The notes beneath the pieces are model-generated. The model had not been told where the DNA came from, ran no database searches, and saw only the letters and a program-made list of their open reading frames with translations. From Phenylobacterium sp. (GTDB lineage Bacteria; Pseudomonadota; Alphaproteobacteria; Caulobacterales; Caulobacteraceae), in assembly GCF_016793225.1 (NCBI RefSeq), contig NZ_JAEUMN010000176.1:1-37046 (forward strand): DNA of 37,046 nucleotides. Reading direction: 5' to 3'. The position numbers and the translations under genes are program-made. Of the stretch, positions 6,102 through 14,500 are shown piece after piece; positions within the stretch are counted from its first letter, which is position 1; each line of letters opens with the position of its first letter.

Positions 6102-8930
6102 TCAGAACGCGAGCCGGAAGCGCGCGCCGGTGAAGACCTCGTCCTGGCCTGCGCCGTCCGTGGCGGTCTCCACCCGTCCGAACAGGGCCACGTCGCCCTG
6201 GCCGTCCTGCACCGGGCGCAGGTAGATCGCCTCGCCGGCGACGCGACGCCGGCCGGCGATGTCCACGCCGCGGCTGACGATGCCCAGGTCGCCGGTCTGC
6301 CGGTCGACGATCTCGACCTGCTGCAGCTCGAGCCGGCCCTTCTCGACGAACATCGGCTGGGAGACCAGCACCTGGAAGCGGTCGCCCTTGCGGAACAGGT
6401 CGGTGGCGGCGAAGCCGGCCTCGAAGGACGAAGCGGTGAGTCCGCCCTTGCCCACCGAGAGCTGCTGGCCGTCGGACGCGTGGGTCCGGGCCATGGTCCC
6501 CGTGGCCATGAAGCTAAGCTTCGGCGTCGCGGCCCAGTTCACCGACAGCGAATAGCCGTCGGTGGTCGAGCCGTTGCGGAAGTCGTCGGCGTCGAGCGAC
6601 TGCACGCCCAGGATGGCCGAGCCTTCGTTCAGACGGGTCCAGGATCCGGTCAGCGTCAGCTCGCCGTTCGGCTTGTAGGCGAGGGCGAAACGCTGGGCGC
6701 TGGCCGTGTAGCGTTCGGCGCCGTGGCCGACGAATCCGAACGCGGGATCGACGCCGCGCTCACGCTCCTGGTCCCGGCCGAGCGCGCCGGCCTGGAAGGT
6801 CAGGGTGTCCGAGAGCCGGTAGTCGAGGGCCGCATAGACGCCGCCCGAGGCAAGGCCCAGGAGGGGGTCGGCGCCGCCGCGCTCGATGTCGTACGAGCCC
6901 GCCGAGCCGAAGCCGGTCGAGGCGGCGAGCTGCGGAGCCCCGTCGCCGAAGCCGAACACCAGGCGGGACCGCTCGCCGTTCACGTCGAAGCGCGACTGGT
7001 AGGCCGGGCCGTCGTCGCGGAAGCCGAAGCGCGCCTGCCGCGGGGCCACCGCCACGGTCATGTCCATGCCCCACGGGTTGGCGACCGCCATCGCCGGCGA
7101 GAAGCCGTTGGCGAAGCCGACCTTGCCGCCCGACTTGGCCCAGGTCTCCATCCGCGTGAGCAGATAGGCCTGGAACTGCTCCTGGGCGCCCAGGTAGGTG
7201 GTGACGTTCTGGCCGACCAGCTTGGAGCTGAGCGGGATCGCGAAGTCGCGGCGCGTCAGGCCCAGGGTCTCGAAGGCGTAGACGAAGGCCTTCGAGGCGT
7301 CCCAGGTCGACTGCTGGACGGTGTTGTAGCGCGTGATCACCGCCGACTTGGTCTGCGGCGTCATCTTGCCGTTCTCGACGGTGAAGAAGATCAGCTTGTT
7401 GAAGTCCAGCGGCGACTGGCTGCGGGTGACGTCGAGCAGGCCGTAGCCGTACACCGCGTCCACGCCGGGGTCGCCCAGGTCCTTGGCCGAGTTCAGGATC
7501 ACGCCCACCGTCTCGCGCGGGTAGTTCGCGAGCCACGGCCAGCGGTCGTGCAGCAGCGCGATGGCGCCCGACACCAGCGGCGCGGCGAACGACGTGCCGG
7601 TCTGACGGGTCACGCCGCCCTTGCCGTCCGACACCAGGATCAGTTCGCCCGGAGCCACGAGGAAGTGGTTCTTGAGCTTGTCGCCGGTGCAGAGGCCGAG
7701 GGTCGTGAGGCACGCCTCGCCCGGGCGGTTGGAGAAGTTCGAGATGGCGCCGTCCACGCCCACCGAGCCGACCACGATGAAGGCCGGGTTGAGCGCGTTC
7801 CAGGTGACGTTGCCGGTCTGGGTGACGCCGTCGTTGCCTGCGGCGAGCACGAACACGGTGTTCTTGAGCGTCAGCGCCACCGACGGATCGGTGAAGACGG
7901 CGTTCCAGCCGTTGTCCATCGTCGTGCCCGGAACGCCCAGCGACATGTTCACCACGCTGGCGCCGCTGGCCTTGAGGGTCTGGACCCCGCGCGTGACGTC
8001 GGCCCAGCTTGCCGAGCCGGTGTTGTCGAAGGGGTTGTAGGCGATGACCTTGGCGTCCGGCGCGATGCCCATCACGCCCTTGCCGTCGTGATGGCCCACG
8101 ATCAGGCTGCCGACGGCCGCGCCGTGCCCGTTGGTGAAGTCCGACACGCCGTCCGAGCGGACGATGTTGCCCGAGATCGAGGCGTCGCCGACGAAGGTCT
8201 CGTCGAGGATGCCGATGATGGTCGAGCCGCCCGAGCCCTGGGTCTTGGTCAGCGACGGGGTCCAGTTGACCGTCTTCATCCAGTGATCGACGTGGTCGGT
8301 CCCGGCGTAGGCCATCAGGCCGTCGTAGTACTCGAGGAACAGGTGGGCCAGGGTGTCCTGGTCCAGCTTGCCGATGGCGTTCGGGTCCGCCGGATCGATG
8401 CCGCGGGCCTGCAGGAAGGGGTTCAGGAAGCCCTCGTCGAACGACTTGCCGGTCTTGGCCTGCACCGAGGCCCCCCAGAAAGCGCGCGAGTCGTCGAAGA
8501 TCGTGGAGACCTTGCCCGCGATCAGGGCCTGGTCCGGGGTCCCGGAGATGGCGGAGTTGAAGGCCACGGTCCAGTCGTCGCCGGCCTTGGTCCAGAAGCC
8601 GCTGACCTGGGCATAGGCCGGCGCGCCGGTTCCCACGACCGGGTTGGACGTCGCCCAGAACGACTTCAGGTCGCCGTAGAAGGCGCCCGTGTCTCCCCAG
8701 AAGGGCCGCAGGTTGCCCCAGAACGGACGCAGGTTGCCGTAGAACGGGCGGAGGTTCCCGTAGAACGGACGCAGGTTCCCGTAGAAGGGCCTCAGGTTCC
8801 CATAGTACGGCTTGACCGGCGAGCTCGTCGTCGTGGTCGACTGCGCAGCGGCCGGCGTCGCATTCAGCGCCGTGGTCGCCAGCGTCGCGGCCGCGACGCT
8901 CATCAGCAGGGTGCTGGTCTTCCGGGACAT
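6102..8930 (-). CDS. Secreted S8 (subtilisin-like) serine protease with NLRPFYG repeats and outer-membrane-like C terminus
   Basis: 942 residues. A signal peptide (about 1-30, ending ATPAAAQ) is followed by tandem seven-residue repeats at 42-92. The peptidase S8 domain spans about 230-500 with D243 (GILDETF), H269 (TNGHGAAVGSLI), oxyanion N366 (LAAGNDG) and nucleophile S447 (QTGTSFAAPLVSG), so the catalytic set is complete. After about 560 the chain becomes rich in alternating hydrophobic/polar strands with Gly and aromatic residues (for example SFEAGFAATDLF, FQVLVSQPMF). It ends GARFRLAF with a terminal Phe, as outer-membrane barrels do. This fits an autotransporter-like surface protease, though I cannot prove a closed barrel. 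The substrate is unknown. The start ATG at 8930 is followed directly by a convincing signal peptide. Confidence 0.9.
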   Translation of the reverse strand: MSRKTSTLLMSVAAATLATTALNATPAAAQSTTTTSSPVKPYYGNLRPFYGNLRPFYGNLRPFYGNLRPFWGNLRPFWGDTGAFYGDLKSFWATSNPVVGTGAPAYAQVSGFWTKAGDDWTVAFNSAISGTPDQALIAGKVSTIFDDSRAFWGASVQAKTGKSFDEGFLNPFLQARGIDPADPNAIGKLDQDTLAHLFLEYYDGLMAYAGTDHVDHWMKTVNWTPSLTKTQGSGGSTIIGILDETFVGDASISGNIVRSDGVSDFTNGHGAAVGSLIVGHHDGKGVMGIAPDAKVIAYNPFDNTGSASWADVTRGVQTLKASGASVVNMSLGVPGTTMDNGWNAVFTDPSVALTLKNTVFVLAAGNDGVTQTGNVTWNALNPAFIVVGSVGVDGAISNFSNRPGEACLTTLGLCTGDKLKNHFLVAPGELILVSDGKGGVTRQTGTSFAAPLVSGAIALLHDRWPWLANYPRETVGVILNSAKDLGDPGVDAVYGYGLLDVTRSQSPLDFNKLIFFTVENGKMTPQTKSAVITRYNTVQQSTWDASKAFVYAFETLGLTRRDFAIPLSSKLVGQNVTTYLGAQEQFQAYLLTRMETWAKSGGKVGFANGFSPAMAVANPWGMDMTVAVAPRQARFGFRDDGPAYQSRFDVNGERSRLVFGFGDGAPQLAASTGFGSAGSYDIERGGADPLLGLASGGVYAALDYRLSDTLTFQAGALGRDQERERGVDPAFGFVGHGAERYTASAQRFALAYKPNGELTLTGSWTRLNEGSAILGVQSLDADDFRNGSTTDGYSLSVNWAATPKLSFMATGTMARTHASDGQQLSVGKGGLTASSFEAGFAATDLFRKGDRFQVLVSQPMFVEKGRLELQQVEIVDRQTGDLGIVSRGVDIAGRRRVAGEAIYLRPVQDGQGDVALFGRVETATDGAGQDEVFTGARFRLAF
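8655..8807 (-). repeat. Tandem 21-bp repeats encoding (F/Y)(Y/W)GNLRP units
   Basis: Residues 42-92 of the S8 protease read YYGNLRP, three copies of FYGNLRP, then FWGNLRP, and decay through FWGDTGA, FYGDLKS and FWATSNP. At DNA level the 21-base units differ mainly at silent positions (AACGGACGCAGGTTCCCGT against AACGGGCGGAGGTTCCCGT). This suggests that the peptide repeat, not just the DNA, is conserved. The repeats lie immediately after the signal peptide. Confidence 0.9.
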
Positions 8931-9255
8931 GGACTTTGTTCTCCACGGCGCGTTCTTCCGCCGCTGGAGGAAAATGGCTCGGCAGGCGTTACTGAAACGC
9001 CAAGCGATGAGGTGTACGCAGATTAATCATAGGTTGTCCCAAGTTGAGACAACTTGCCGGTCTTGGCAAATCGGGGCGTAACCGCGCGCTGACGATGTAT
9101 TCGCCGCCGACGAGGCGCCACCATGGCGCGATGTTGCTTGGAGATCAACTGGTGTTTTTCTGGCGCGCGGTTGGCGAGTGAGGTTGGCCTTAGTCTGCAA
9201 TTGCGCGCGGTCACGGGGTCCGCGACACTCCACGCAAGACACCGGAGGGGCGGAC
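8931..9255. promoter_or_regulatory. Divergent control region between S8 protease and acylase
   Basis: There is no convincing gene in these 325 bases. The part at 9020-9060 is noticeably AT-richer than its surroundings. It holds overlapping inverted repeats: AAGTTG-AGA-CAACTT at 9041-9055 and GTTGTC/GACAAC at 9033-9038/9048-9053. On the minus strand TATGAT (9031-9026) is a plausible -10 box for the protease, placing the dyad over its -35 region. That would give a 5' leader of about 90 bases. These are predictions from base pattern only. Confidence 0.45.
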
Positions 9256-11286
9256 ATGCGGGGCGCGATCATCGGCCTGGCGGCGGCGATGCTGGCCGTG
9301 GGCGCGCAGGCGGCGCCCGACGTGACGATCCGGCGCGACTCCTGGGGCGTGCCGCACATCCTCGGAAGGACCGACGCGGACGCGGCCTACGGCCTGGCCT
9401 GGGCGCAGAGCGAGGACGACTTCGCCACCCTGCAGGAGGCGGTGTTCGCCGCGCGCGGCCGCCTGGCCGAGCTGAACGGACCCGCGGGCGTGGAGAGCGA
9501 CTACCTCGTGGCGCTGCAGGACGTGTGGGGCACGGTGCGCCGCCGCTACGCCCGCGACCTGGAGCCGAAGACCAAGGCGGTCATGGAGGCCTACGCCGCC
9601 GGCGCGAGCGCCTGGGCCCGGGCGCATCCGGACAAGGTGGCGCCCGGCCTTCTGCCGATCACGGGGCAGGACCTCGCGGCCAGCGTGATCTACCGGGGGC
9701 CCACCTTCTACGGCCTGGACGACCTGTTCCGCCGCACCATGCGGCCGACGTCGCAGCGCCGCGCCGAGGTCTGGGACGGTGTGGAGATCGGCTCCAACGG
9801 CGTCGCCGTCGGCCCGGCCCGTTCGGCCGACGGGGCGACGCGCCTGCTCGTCAACTCGCACCAGCCCTACACCGGCCCCCTCGCCTGGTACGAGGCGGTG
9901 GTGCAGAGCCGCGAAGGGTGGCACGTGGCCGGCGGCTTCTTCCCGGGCGGCCCTTTCATGCTGCACGGCCACAACGCGCGGCTGGGCTGGGCCTCGACGG
10001 TCGACAATCCCGATCTCGCCGACGTCTACCAGCTCGTCATGCACCCGACGGACCGCGAGCTCTACAGGCTGGACGGGGCGTGGAAGCGGCTGGAGAGCCG
10101 CTGGGTCGAGATCCGCGTGAAGCGGGCGGACGGATCGCTGGAGACGGTGCGGCGCGAGACGCTCCGTTCGGTCCACGGGCCGGTGGTTCGGACGGACCAC
10201 GGCGTCTTCGCCATCCGCTACGCCGGCATGGATGAGATCCGGCAGAACGAGCAGTACTTCGCCATGAACAAGGCCCGGAACCTCGCCGAGTGGAAGGCGG
10301 CGATGGCCAAGGGCGTGCTGCCGTCGATCAACTACGTGTACGCGGACGCGGACGGGAACGTTGGCTACGTCCACAACGGGCGCTTCCCGGTGCGCAAGGA
10401 CGGCGTGGACTGGTCCGGGGTCGTGCCCGGCGACCGCAGCGACCTGATCTGGACGCGCCAGCGGCCGTTCTCCGGCGTCCCGCAGCTCTGGAACCCGAAG
10501 AGCGGCTGGACCTACAACGCCAACAACACCCCGTTCTCGGCCACGGACCCCGCCCACGACCTGAAGCCGGCCGACTTCCCGAAGTGGATGGGGCTGCAGA
10601 CCAACATGACCAACCGCGCCTTCCGCGCGCTCGAGACCTACGGCGCCGACCCCTCGATCACCGCCGAGGAATTCGAGGCCTACAAGTACGACCTGGCGTT
10701 CTCTGCGAAGTCCGAGCTGGGCAAGGCCCTGCCGCTGCTGCTGGCGCTTCCGGCGGGGGACGATGCGGACCTCAAGGCCGCGCAGGACCTGCTGCGGGGA
10801 TGGGACCTGCGGACCCACCGCGACAGCCGCGCAGCGGCCCTTGCGGTGCTGACCGTGCTGCGGCTGAACCAGCAACCCGGAACGGCGCCGCTTTCCGCGC
10901 TCAAGGGCGTGATGGCGGATCTGAAGAAGGCCTACGGCCGCATCGACCCGACCTGGGGCGAGGTGAACCGGATCCGGCGCGGGACGGTGGACCTGCCCAT
11001 CGACGGCGGGCCCGACATCTTCCGGGCGGTGTACGGGCGACCCGATCCCGATGGACGGCTGCGGGCGGTGGCCGGCGACACCTTCGTGATGTTCGTCACG
11101 TGGGAGAAGGGCGGCAGGCTCTCGTCGAAGAGCATCCACCAGTTCGGGTCGGCGACCCTCGACGCGGCCTCGCCGCACTACGCCGACCAGACTCCGCTCT
11201 TCGCGGCGATGCAGACCAAGCCGGTGCTGTTCACCGAGGACCAGCTGAAGGGCCACGTGAAGCGCGAGTACCGGCCGGGGGAGTGA
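9256..11286 (+). CDS. Penicillin acylase-family Ntn hydrolase (possible acyl-homoserine-lactone acylase)
   Basis: 676 residues from ATG 9256, which has a GGAGG site nearby; an upstream in-frame start at 9178 adds an unlikely non-signal extension. A signal peptide (MRGAIIGLAAAMLAVGAQAA) sends it to the periplasm. The family makes a precursor that cuts itself to expose an N-terminal serine. Here the predicted nucleophile is S180 in EIGSNGVAVG, giving an alpha chain of about 160 residues and a beta chain of about 497. Other family features are the proximal NSHQP segment (residues 206-210) and VDNPDLADVYQL, with the Asn that helps form the oxyanion hole. The family hydrolyses amides of beta-lactams, acyl-homoserine lactones or lipopeptides; the substrate cannot be chosen here. 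It is translationally coupled to the next gene (TGATG). Confidence 0.9.
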   Translation: MRGAIIGLAAAMLAVGAQAAPDVTIRRDSWGVPHILGRTDADAAYGLAWAQSEDDFATLQEAVFAARGRLAELNGPAGVESDYLVALQDVWGTVRRRYARDLEPKTKAVMEAYAAGASAWARAHPDKVAPGLLPITGQDLAASVIYRGPTFYGLDDLFRRTMRPTSQRRAEVWDGVEIGSNGVAVGPARSADGATRLLVNSHQPYTGPLAWYEAVVQSREGWHVAGGFFPGGPFMLHGHNARLGWASTVDNPDLADVYQLVMHPTDRELYRLDGAWKRLESRWVEIRVKRADGSLETVRRETLRSVHGPVVRTDHGVFAIRYAGMDEIRQNEQYFAMNKARNLAEWKAAMAKGVLPSINYVYADADGNVGYVHNGRFPVRKDGVDWSGVVPGDRSDLIWTRQRPFSGVPQLWNPKSGWTYNANNTPFSATDPAHDLKPADFPKWMGLQTNMTNRAFRALETYGADPSITAEEFEAYKYDLAFSAKSELGKALPLLLALPAGDDADLKAAQDLLRGWDLRTHRDSRAAALAVLTVLRLNQQPGTAPLSALKGVMADLKKAYGRIDPTWGEVNRIRRGTVDLPIDGGPDIFRAVYGRPDPDGRLRAVAGDTFVMFVTWEKGGRLSSKSIHQFGSATLDAASPHYADQTPLFAAMQTKPVLFTEDQLKGHVKREYRPGE

Positions 11287-11948
11287 TGATGGGCGACGGC
11301 TTCCCGGTCTGGCTGTTCGGCGTCTTCCCGCTCGTCTTCGCGGCCATGTGGCTCGCGGTGACGACGGCGCTCAGTCATCTGTCGGGCTGGCCGGCATTGC
11401 AGCAGGCCTACCCCGACCGGGACGACGAGGTGCTCGCGACGTTCGGCGGTCAGTCCGGGATGATGGGAGGCGCGCCCGGCGTGAACTTCAGCGGCGTGCT
11501 GGAGCTGAGCGCCTGCCGCCAGGGGCTGAGGGTGGCGATCTGGCGGATCTTCGCGCCGTTCATGCGTCCGGTCCTGGTCCCCTGGCGGGACCTCACGGTG
11601 CGCCGGCAGCAGACGTTTCTCGGACCGCGGGCCGTCCTGATGCTGGGCGACGTCGCCAGGCTCACGGTTTCGGGCGGACTGGCCGACCGGATCGCGAGGG
11701 CGGCGGGGCAGAACTGGCCGGCCGGGGGCGCGCCCCCGCCGATCGAGAAGCCGGTGGGCCGCCTCGTGGCCGCGTCGGTGGTCGAGTGGCTCGTCGGGAC
11801 GGCGTTGCTGGGCGGGTTCTTCACGGCGGCGACGCATTTCAGCGGCCTGGACGCCACGCCGCTGCCGCTCGCGATGACGCTTGGGTTTCCGGCCGTCTTC
11901 TGCGGCTTCATCGCGTTCAGCCGCTTCCTGAAGCGCATGCGGCGCTGA
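11286..11948 (+). CDS. Unrecognised membrane protein coupled to the acylase
   Basis: 220 residues. The ATG at 11286 shares its A with the TGA stop of the acylase, so translation is probably coupled; a second ATG directly follows. A hydrophobic segment at about 7-27 (FPVWLFGVFPLVFAAMWLAV) and two more near 163-206 (VEWLVGTALLGGFFTAATHF and ALPLAMTLGFPAVFCGFIAF-like stretches) make it an integral membrane protein. The middle part (about 60-150) is soluble, with a motif-like ACRQGLRVAIWRIFAPF. I do not recognise the family. The tight coupling suggests a shared function with the acylase, but nothing more specific can be said. Confidence 0.8.
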   Translation: MMGDGFPVWLFGVFPLVFAAMWLAVTTALSHLSGWPALQQAYPDRDDEVLATFGGQSGMMGGAPGVNFSGVLELSACRQGLRVAIWRIFAPFMRPVLVPWRDLTVRRQQTFLGPRAVLMLGDVARLTVSGGLADRIARAAGQNWPAGGAPPPIEKPVGRLVAASVVEWLVGTALLGGFFTAATHFSGLDATPLPLAMTLGFPAVFCGFIAFSRFLKRMRR

Positions 11949-11949
11949 A

Positions 11950-11979
11950 GCGCGTCCCGAGTGCGGAACCGGTTGTCGG
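11950..11979. repeat. REP-like intergenic element, copy A
   Basis: GCGCGTCCCGAGTGCGGAACCGGTTGTCGG matches copy B at 18698-18728 with a few mismatches and one indel. The shared core is GTG-GGAACCGGTT-TCGG. It starts just after the stop codon of the membrane-protein gene. Elements with a GTGGGAACCGGTTTT core recur between genes in many alphaproteobacterial genomes. Confidence 0.7.
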
Positions 11980-12049
11980 CCCAAGGCTCTCGCGCCGCGC
12001 GCGCCGAAGGAAGGTTGCCATTTTTCAAACGGCCGTTAGACCGCTCGCC

Positions 12050-13126
12050 ATGGCTGACGACGCGCGCAAGACCGCAGGTTCGAAACCGGGGGGCAAGGAA
12101 ACCTACGACGACCGGCCGTTCCACGTGGACGACCTGCCGCCGGAGGTGCGCGCGCCGCTCGCGCCTTACGCCGGCCGGGAGCCGGAGGCGCCCGCATGGT
12201 TCAAGTGGGCCATCGCCCAGGAGGCCGAGCGGACCTTCGTCGAGTCGGGCGGCATCAAGCTGGAAGCGCTGAGCTGGGGCGAGCGCGGCAAGCGCGGCTT
12301 GCTCCTCGTCCACGGCAACTCGGCCCACGCCGACTGGTGGAGCTTCATCGGCCCCTACCTCGCCAAGGACTTCCGCGTCACCTCCATGTCGCTGGCGGGC
12401 ATGGGCGACTCCGAGTGGCGGCAGACCTACCGCTTCCCGGACTTCGCCGCCGACGCCGAGGCCGTGGCGCGGGCCACCGGCCTCTACGCGCCGGGCAAGA
12501 AGCCCATCTACATCGGCCACTCCTTCGGTGGCGGGCAGGTGTTCTTCACCGCCGCGCGCTACCCGCAGAACATGGATGCGGCCATCCTCGTGGACACCGG
12601 CTTCGGCGGCCCGCCGCCCGAGGTCCTGGAAGAGCGCAGGAAGCGCCAGGAGCTGCTCGCCAACAATCCCAGCCCGGACCGGCCGACGCGGATCTACCCC
12701 ACCATGGAGGCGGCCCTGGCCCGGTTCCGGCTGATGCCGCCGCAGCCGGCCGAGAACCACTACATCCTCGACTTCATCGCGCGCCGCTCGCTGAAGCGGG
12801 TTCCCATGCCCGACGGTTCGGGCCAGGGCTACGCCTGGAAGTTCGATCCGAACATGTGGGAGAAGCTCGACCGCAGCGACGGGATCATGACGGCCGACCG
12901 TGGCGCCTTCCCCGACCTGAAGGTCCCGATGATCCACCTCTACGGAGACAAGAGCCGGATCATCGAGCGCCGCGCCTCGGGCGAGCCCGGCTTCCTGGAC
13001 GGCAACGTGCCCGAGATCGAGATTCCGGATTCCCACCACCACGTCATGATCGACCAGCCCCTGGCCCTGGTGGCGGCGCTCCGCACCCTGCTGGCCAATT
13101 GGCCGCATGGAACCCCGCCGGATTGA
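12050..13126 (+). CDS. Alpha/beta hydrolase
   Basis: 358 residues with an alpha/beta-hydrolase fold. The HGNSAHADWW oxyanion motif lies at about 88-97, the nucleophile elbow GHSFGG has S158, an acid-bearing strand reads MIHLYGDKSRI, and the catalytic histidine is in DSHHHVMID near the C terminus. There is no signal peptide, so it should be cytoplasmic. The first 60 residues are a polar extension (KPGGKETYDDRPFHVDDLPP) not needed for the fold. The substrate class (epoxide hydrolase, haloalkane dehalogenase or esterase) cannot be decided. It lies about 100 bases after the acylase/membrane-protein pair, with a REP-like element between, so it is probably its own transcription unit. Confidence 0.9.
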   Translation: MADDARKTAGSKPGGKETYDDRPFHVDDLPPEVRAPLAPYAGREPEAPAWFKWAIAQEAERTFVESGGIKLEALSWGERGKRGLLLVHGNSAHADWWSFIGPYLAKDFRVTSMSLAGMGDSEWRQTYRFPDFAADAEAVARATGLYAPGKKPIYIGHSFGGGQVFFTAARYPQNMDAAILVDTGFGGPPPEVLEERRKRQELLANNPSPDRPTRIYPTMEAALARFRLMPPQPAENHYILDFIARRSLKRVPMPDGSGQGYAWKFDPNMWEKLDRSDGIMTADRGAFPDLKVPMIHLYGDKSRIIERRASGEPGFLDGNVPEIEIPDSHHHVMIDQPLALVAALRTLLANWPHGTPPD

Positions 13127-13187
13127 ACCGAGGGCGCGGTTCGTGTAGGGCCTCGCCGAACACCTCCCTGACCTAGAGAGTGAATTG

Positions 13188-13433
13188 ATGGCCGGACAAG
13201 GCTCCGACTACCAGCGCGGTCACATGGACATCGCCGAGCAGACCGCGACGTTCCATCTCGTGATGGGCCTGACGAAGTGGGGCTCGCTCGTGATCGCCGC
13301 GGGCGTGCTGTTCTTCACGCTCCTGTTCTGCACCGCGGCCGGCTTCATCGGCTCGTTGGTCGCCACGGTGGCGCTGATCGCCGCCGGCGTGTTCCTCCTG
13401 CGCTCCAAGCCCGAGGCGGCGGGGGCGCACTAA
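13188..13433 (+). CDS. aa3-type cytochrome c oxidase subunit IV-like protein
   Basis: 81 residues. The segment HMDIAEQTATFHLVMGLTKW followed by GSLVIAAGVLFFTLLFCTAAGF is the signature of the small accessory subunit IV of alphaproteobacterial aa3 oxidases. Two membrane helices are predicted, at about 30-49 and 52-72. In Rhodobacter-type oxidases this subunit packs against the catalytic core but is not essential for electron transfer. Alphaproteobacteria often keep this gene near the transhydrogenase genes instead of with the oxidase genes, as here. The ATG at 13188 is preferred over the TTG one codon upstream. Confidence 0.85.
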   Translation: MAGQGSDYQRGHMDIAEQTATFHLVMGLTKWGSLVIAAGVLFFTLLFCTAAGFIGSLVATVALIAAGVFLLRSKPEAAGAH

Positions 13434-13485
13434 GGCGTCCTGCCCGGCTGGCGCCCGCCCCGCCGTGGTGGAATAGTCGGCCCGA

Positions 13486-14304
13486 ATGCTGAAGCGCGCG
13501 CAGGCCTACGGCTTGTCGTTCCTGTATCCCGCGAACGACACGGTGGTCGGGCCCTGCCTCGCCCGCCACGGCGAGTTCGCCCGGCCGCAACTCGACTTCC
13601 TTCTGGCGCTGGCGACCCCTGGCGCGGGCGCCTTCGTCGACGTGGGCGCCAACCTCGGAACCATGGCGGCGCCGTTCGCCAAGGCCCGGCCCGACTGGCG
13701 CGTGATCGCGGTCGAGGCGCACCGCGGGGTCGCCGCGATCCTCGCGGCCAATGCGGCGAACAACGGCTGCGACCGCCTGGAGGTGGTGCACGCCGCCGCG
13801 GGTCCCGATCGCCGCATCGCGGCCTTCCCGACCCTCCCGCTCGACGCGGCGGCCAACCTCGGGACCAGCAGCTTCTACGACCGGGAGACGCCGCGCCTCC
13901 CCGTCCTGATGCTGCCGCTCGACGAACTGGCGCCCGCCGACACGCGGCTGGTGAAGATCGACGTCGAGGGGCTCGAGCCCGAGGTGCTCGCGGGCGCGCA
14001 CCGCCTGATCGAAACGGTCCGGCCCGTCTTCTTCGTCGAAGCGTTCCATGCCACGGCGAGGGCGGCCGTGCTGGAGACGTTCCTGCGGGCCGGCTACGCC
14101 GCCTACTGGTTCTACGCGCCGTGGGTGACGCGCGCGCCGCTCTCGGGCGTGACGGCGCAGGACGACACGATCGGCGACGCGAACTTCGTGTGCATCCCCG
14201 GGCAGGGGCCTGCGCCCTGGGACCTGCCGCCGGCGCGGCCCGAGCAGGAGACCTGGCCCAGCGACCACAGGCTCTATCCCTACCTCAAGGCCTACGGCTA
14301 CTGA
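13486..14304 (+). CDS. FkbM-family SAM-dependent methyltransferase
   Basis: 272 residues. The SAM-binding motif I is AFVDVGANLGTM at about 49-60, followed by the acidic end of strand 2 in VIAVEAHRG. The FkbM signature VKIDVEGLEPEVLAGA lies at about 160-175. The family methylates hydroxyl groups on sugars and polyketides. The C-terminal 70 residues (AYWFYAPW to LYPYLKAYGY) are aromatic-rich and typical of stand-alone bacterial members. No glycosyltransferase or polysaccharide gene lies nearby, so the acceptor is unknown. It sits between the oxidase subunit gene and the transhydrogenase operon on the same strand, with about 200 bases before pntAA. Confidence 0.88.
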   Translation: MLKRAQAYGLSFLYPANDTVVGPCLARHGEFARPQLDFLLALATPGAGAFVDVGANLGTMAAPFAKARPDWRVIAVEAHRGVAAILAANAANNGCDRLEVVHAAAGPDRRIAAFPTLPLDAAANLGTSSFYDRETPRLPVLMLPLDELAPADTRLVKIDVEGLEPEVLAGAHRLIETVRPVFFVEAFHATARAAVLETFLRAGYAAYWFYAPWVTRAPLSGVTAQDDTIGDANFVCIPGQGPAPWDLPPARPEQETWPSDHRLYPYLKAYGY

Positions 14305-14500
14305 CGGCGTGCGGGGCATGGCGTTGCGCGCGCCGAGCCCTGGGCCCTTCTCCACGAGTTGATTGTTGCGTTGCGAAGGTGCGCTGCGGGAGAAGCTTGC
14401 GGCGCGCCGCGAGATCCTTCGGGCGCCGCGCTGGACAATCCGACGCGGGCGCACCTATGGTCCGGCCGCCTGCAGCGCATTCGGGGGTTGAACGCGGACC

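Noticed and set aside
6480-9026. 848-codon open frame opposite the S8 protease
   Set aside because: The same shadow effect; the minus strand holds the catalytic triad, signal peptide and repeats.
9027-9359. Minus-strand frame of 110 codons in the protease/acylase gap
   Set aside because: It overlaps the acylase signal peptide region and the palindromic control region and shows no coding pattern.
10290-11285. Open frame upstream of the acylase-coupled membrane protein
   Set aside because: It lies wholly inside the acylase gene in another frame; only the part from 11286 is protein-like.
9256-11286. Quorum-sensing locus
   Set aside because: The acylase alone does not show this; no luxI- or luxR-type gene lies in the window, and the family has other substrates.
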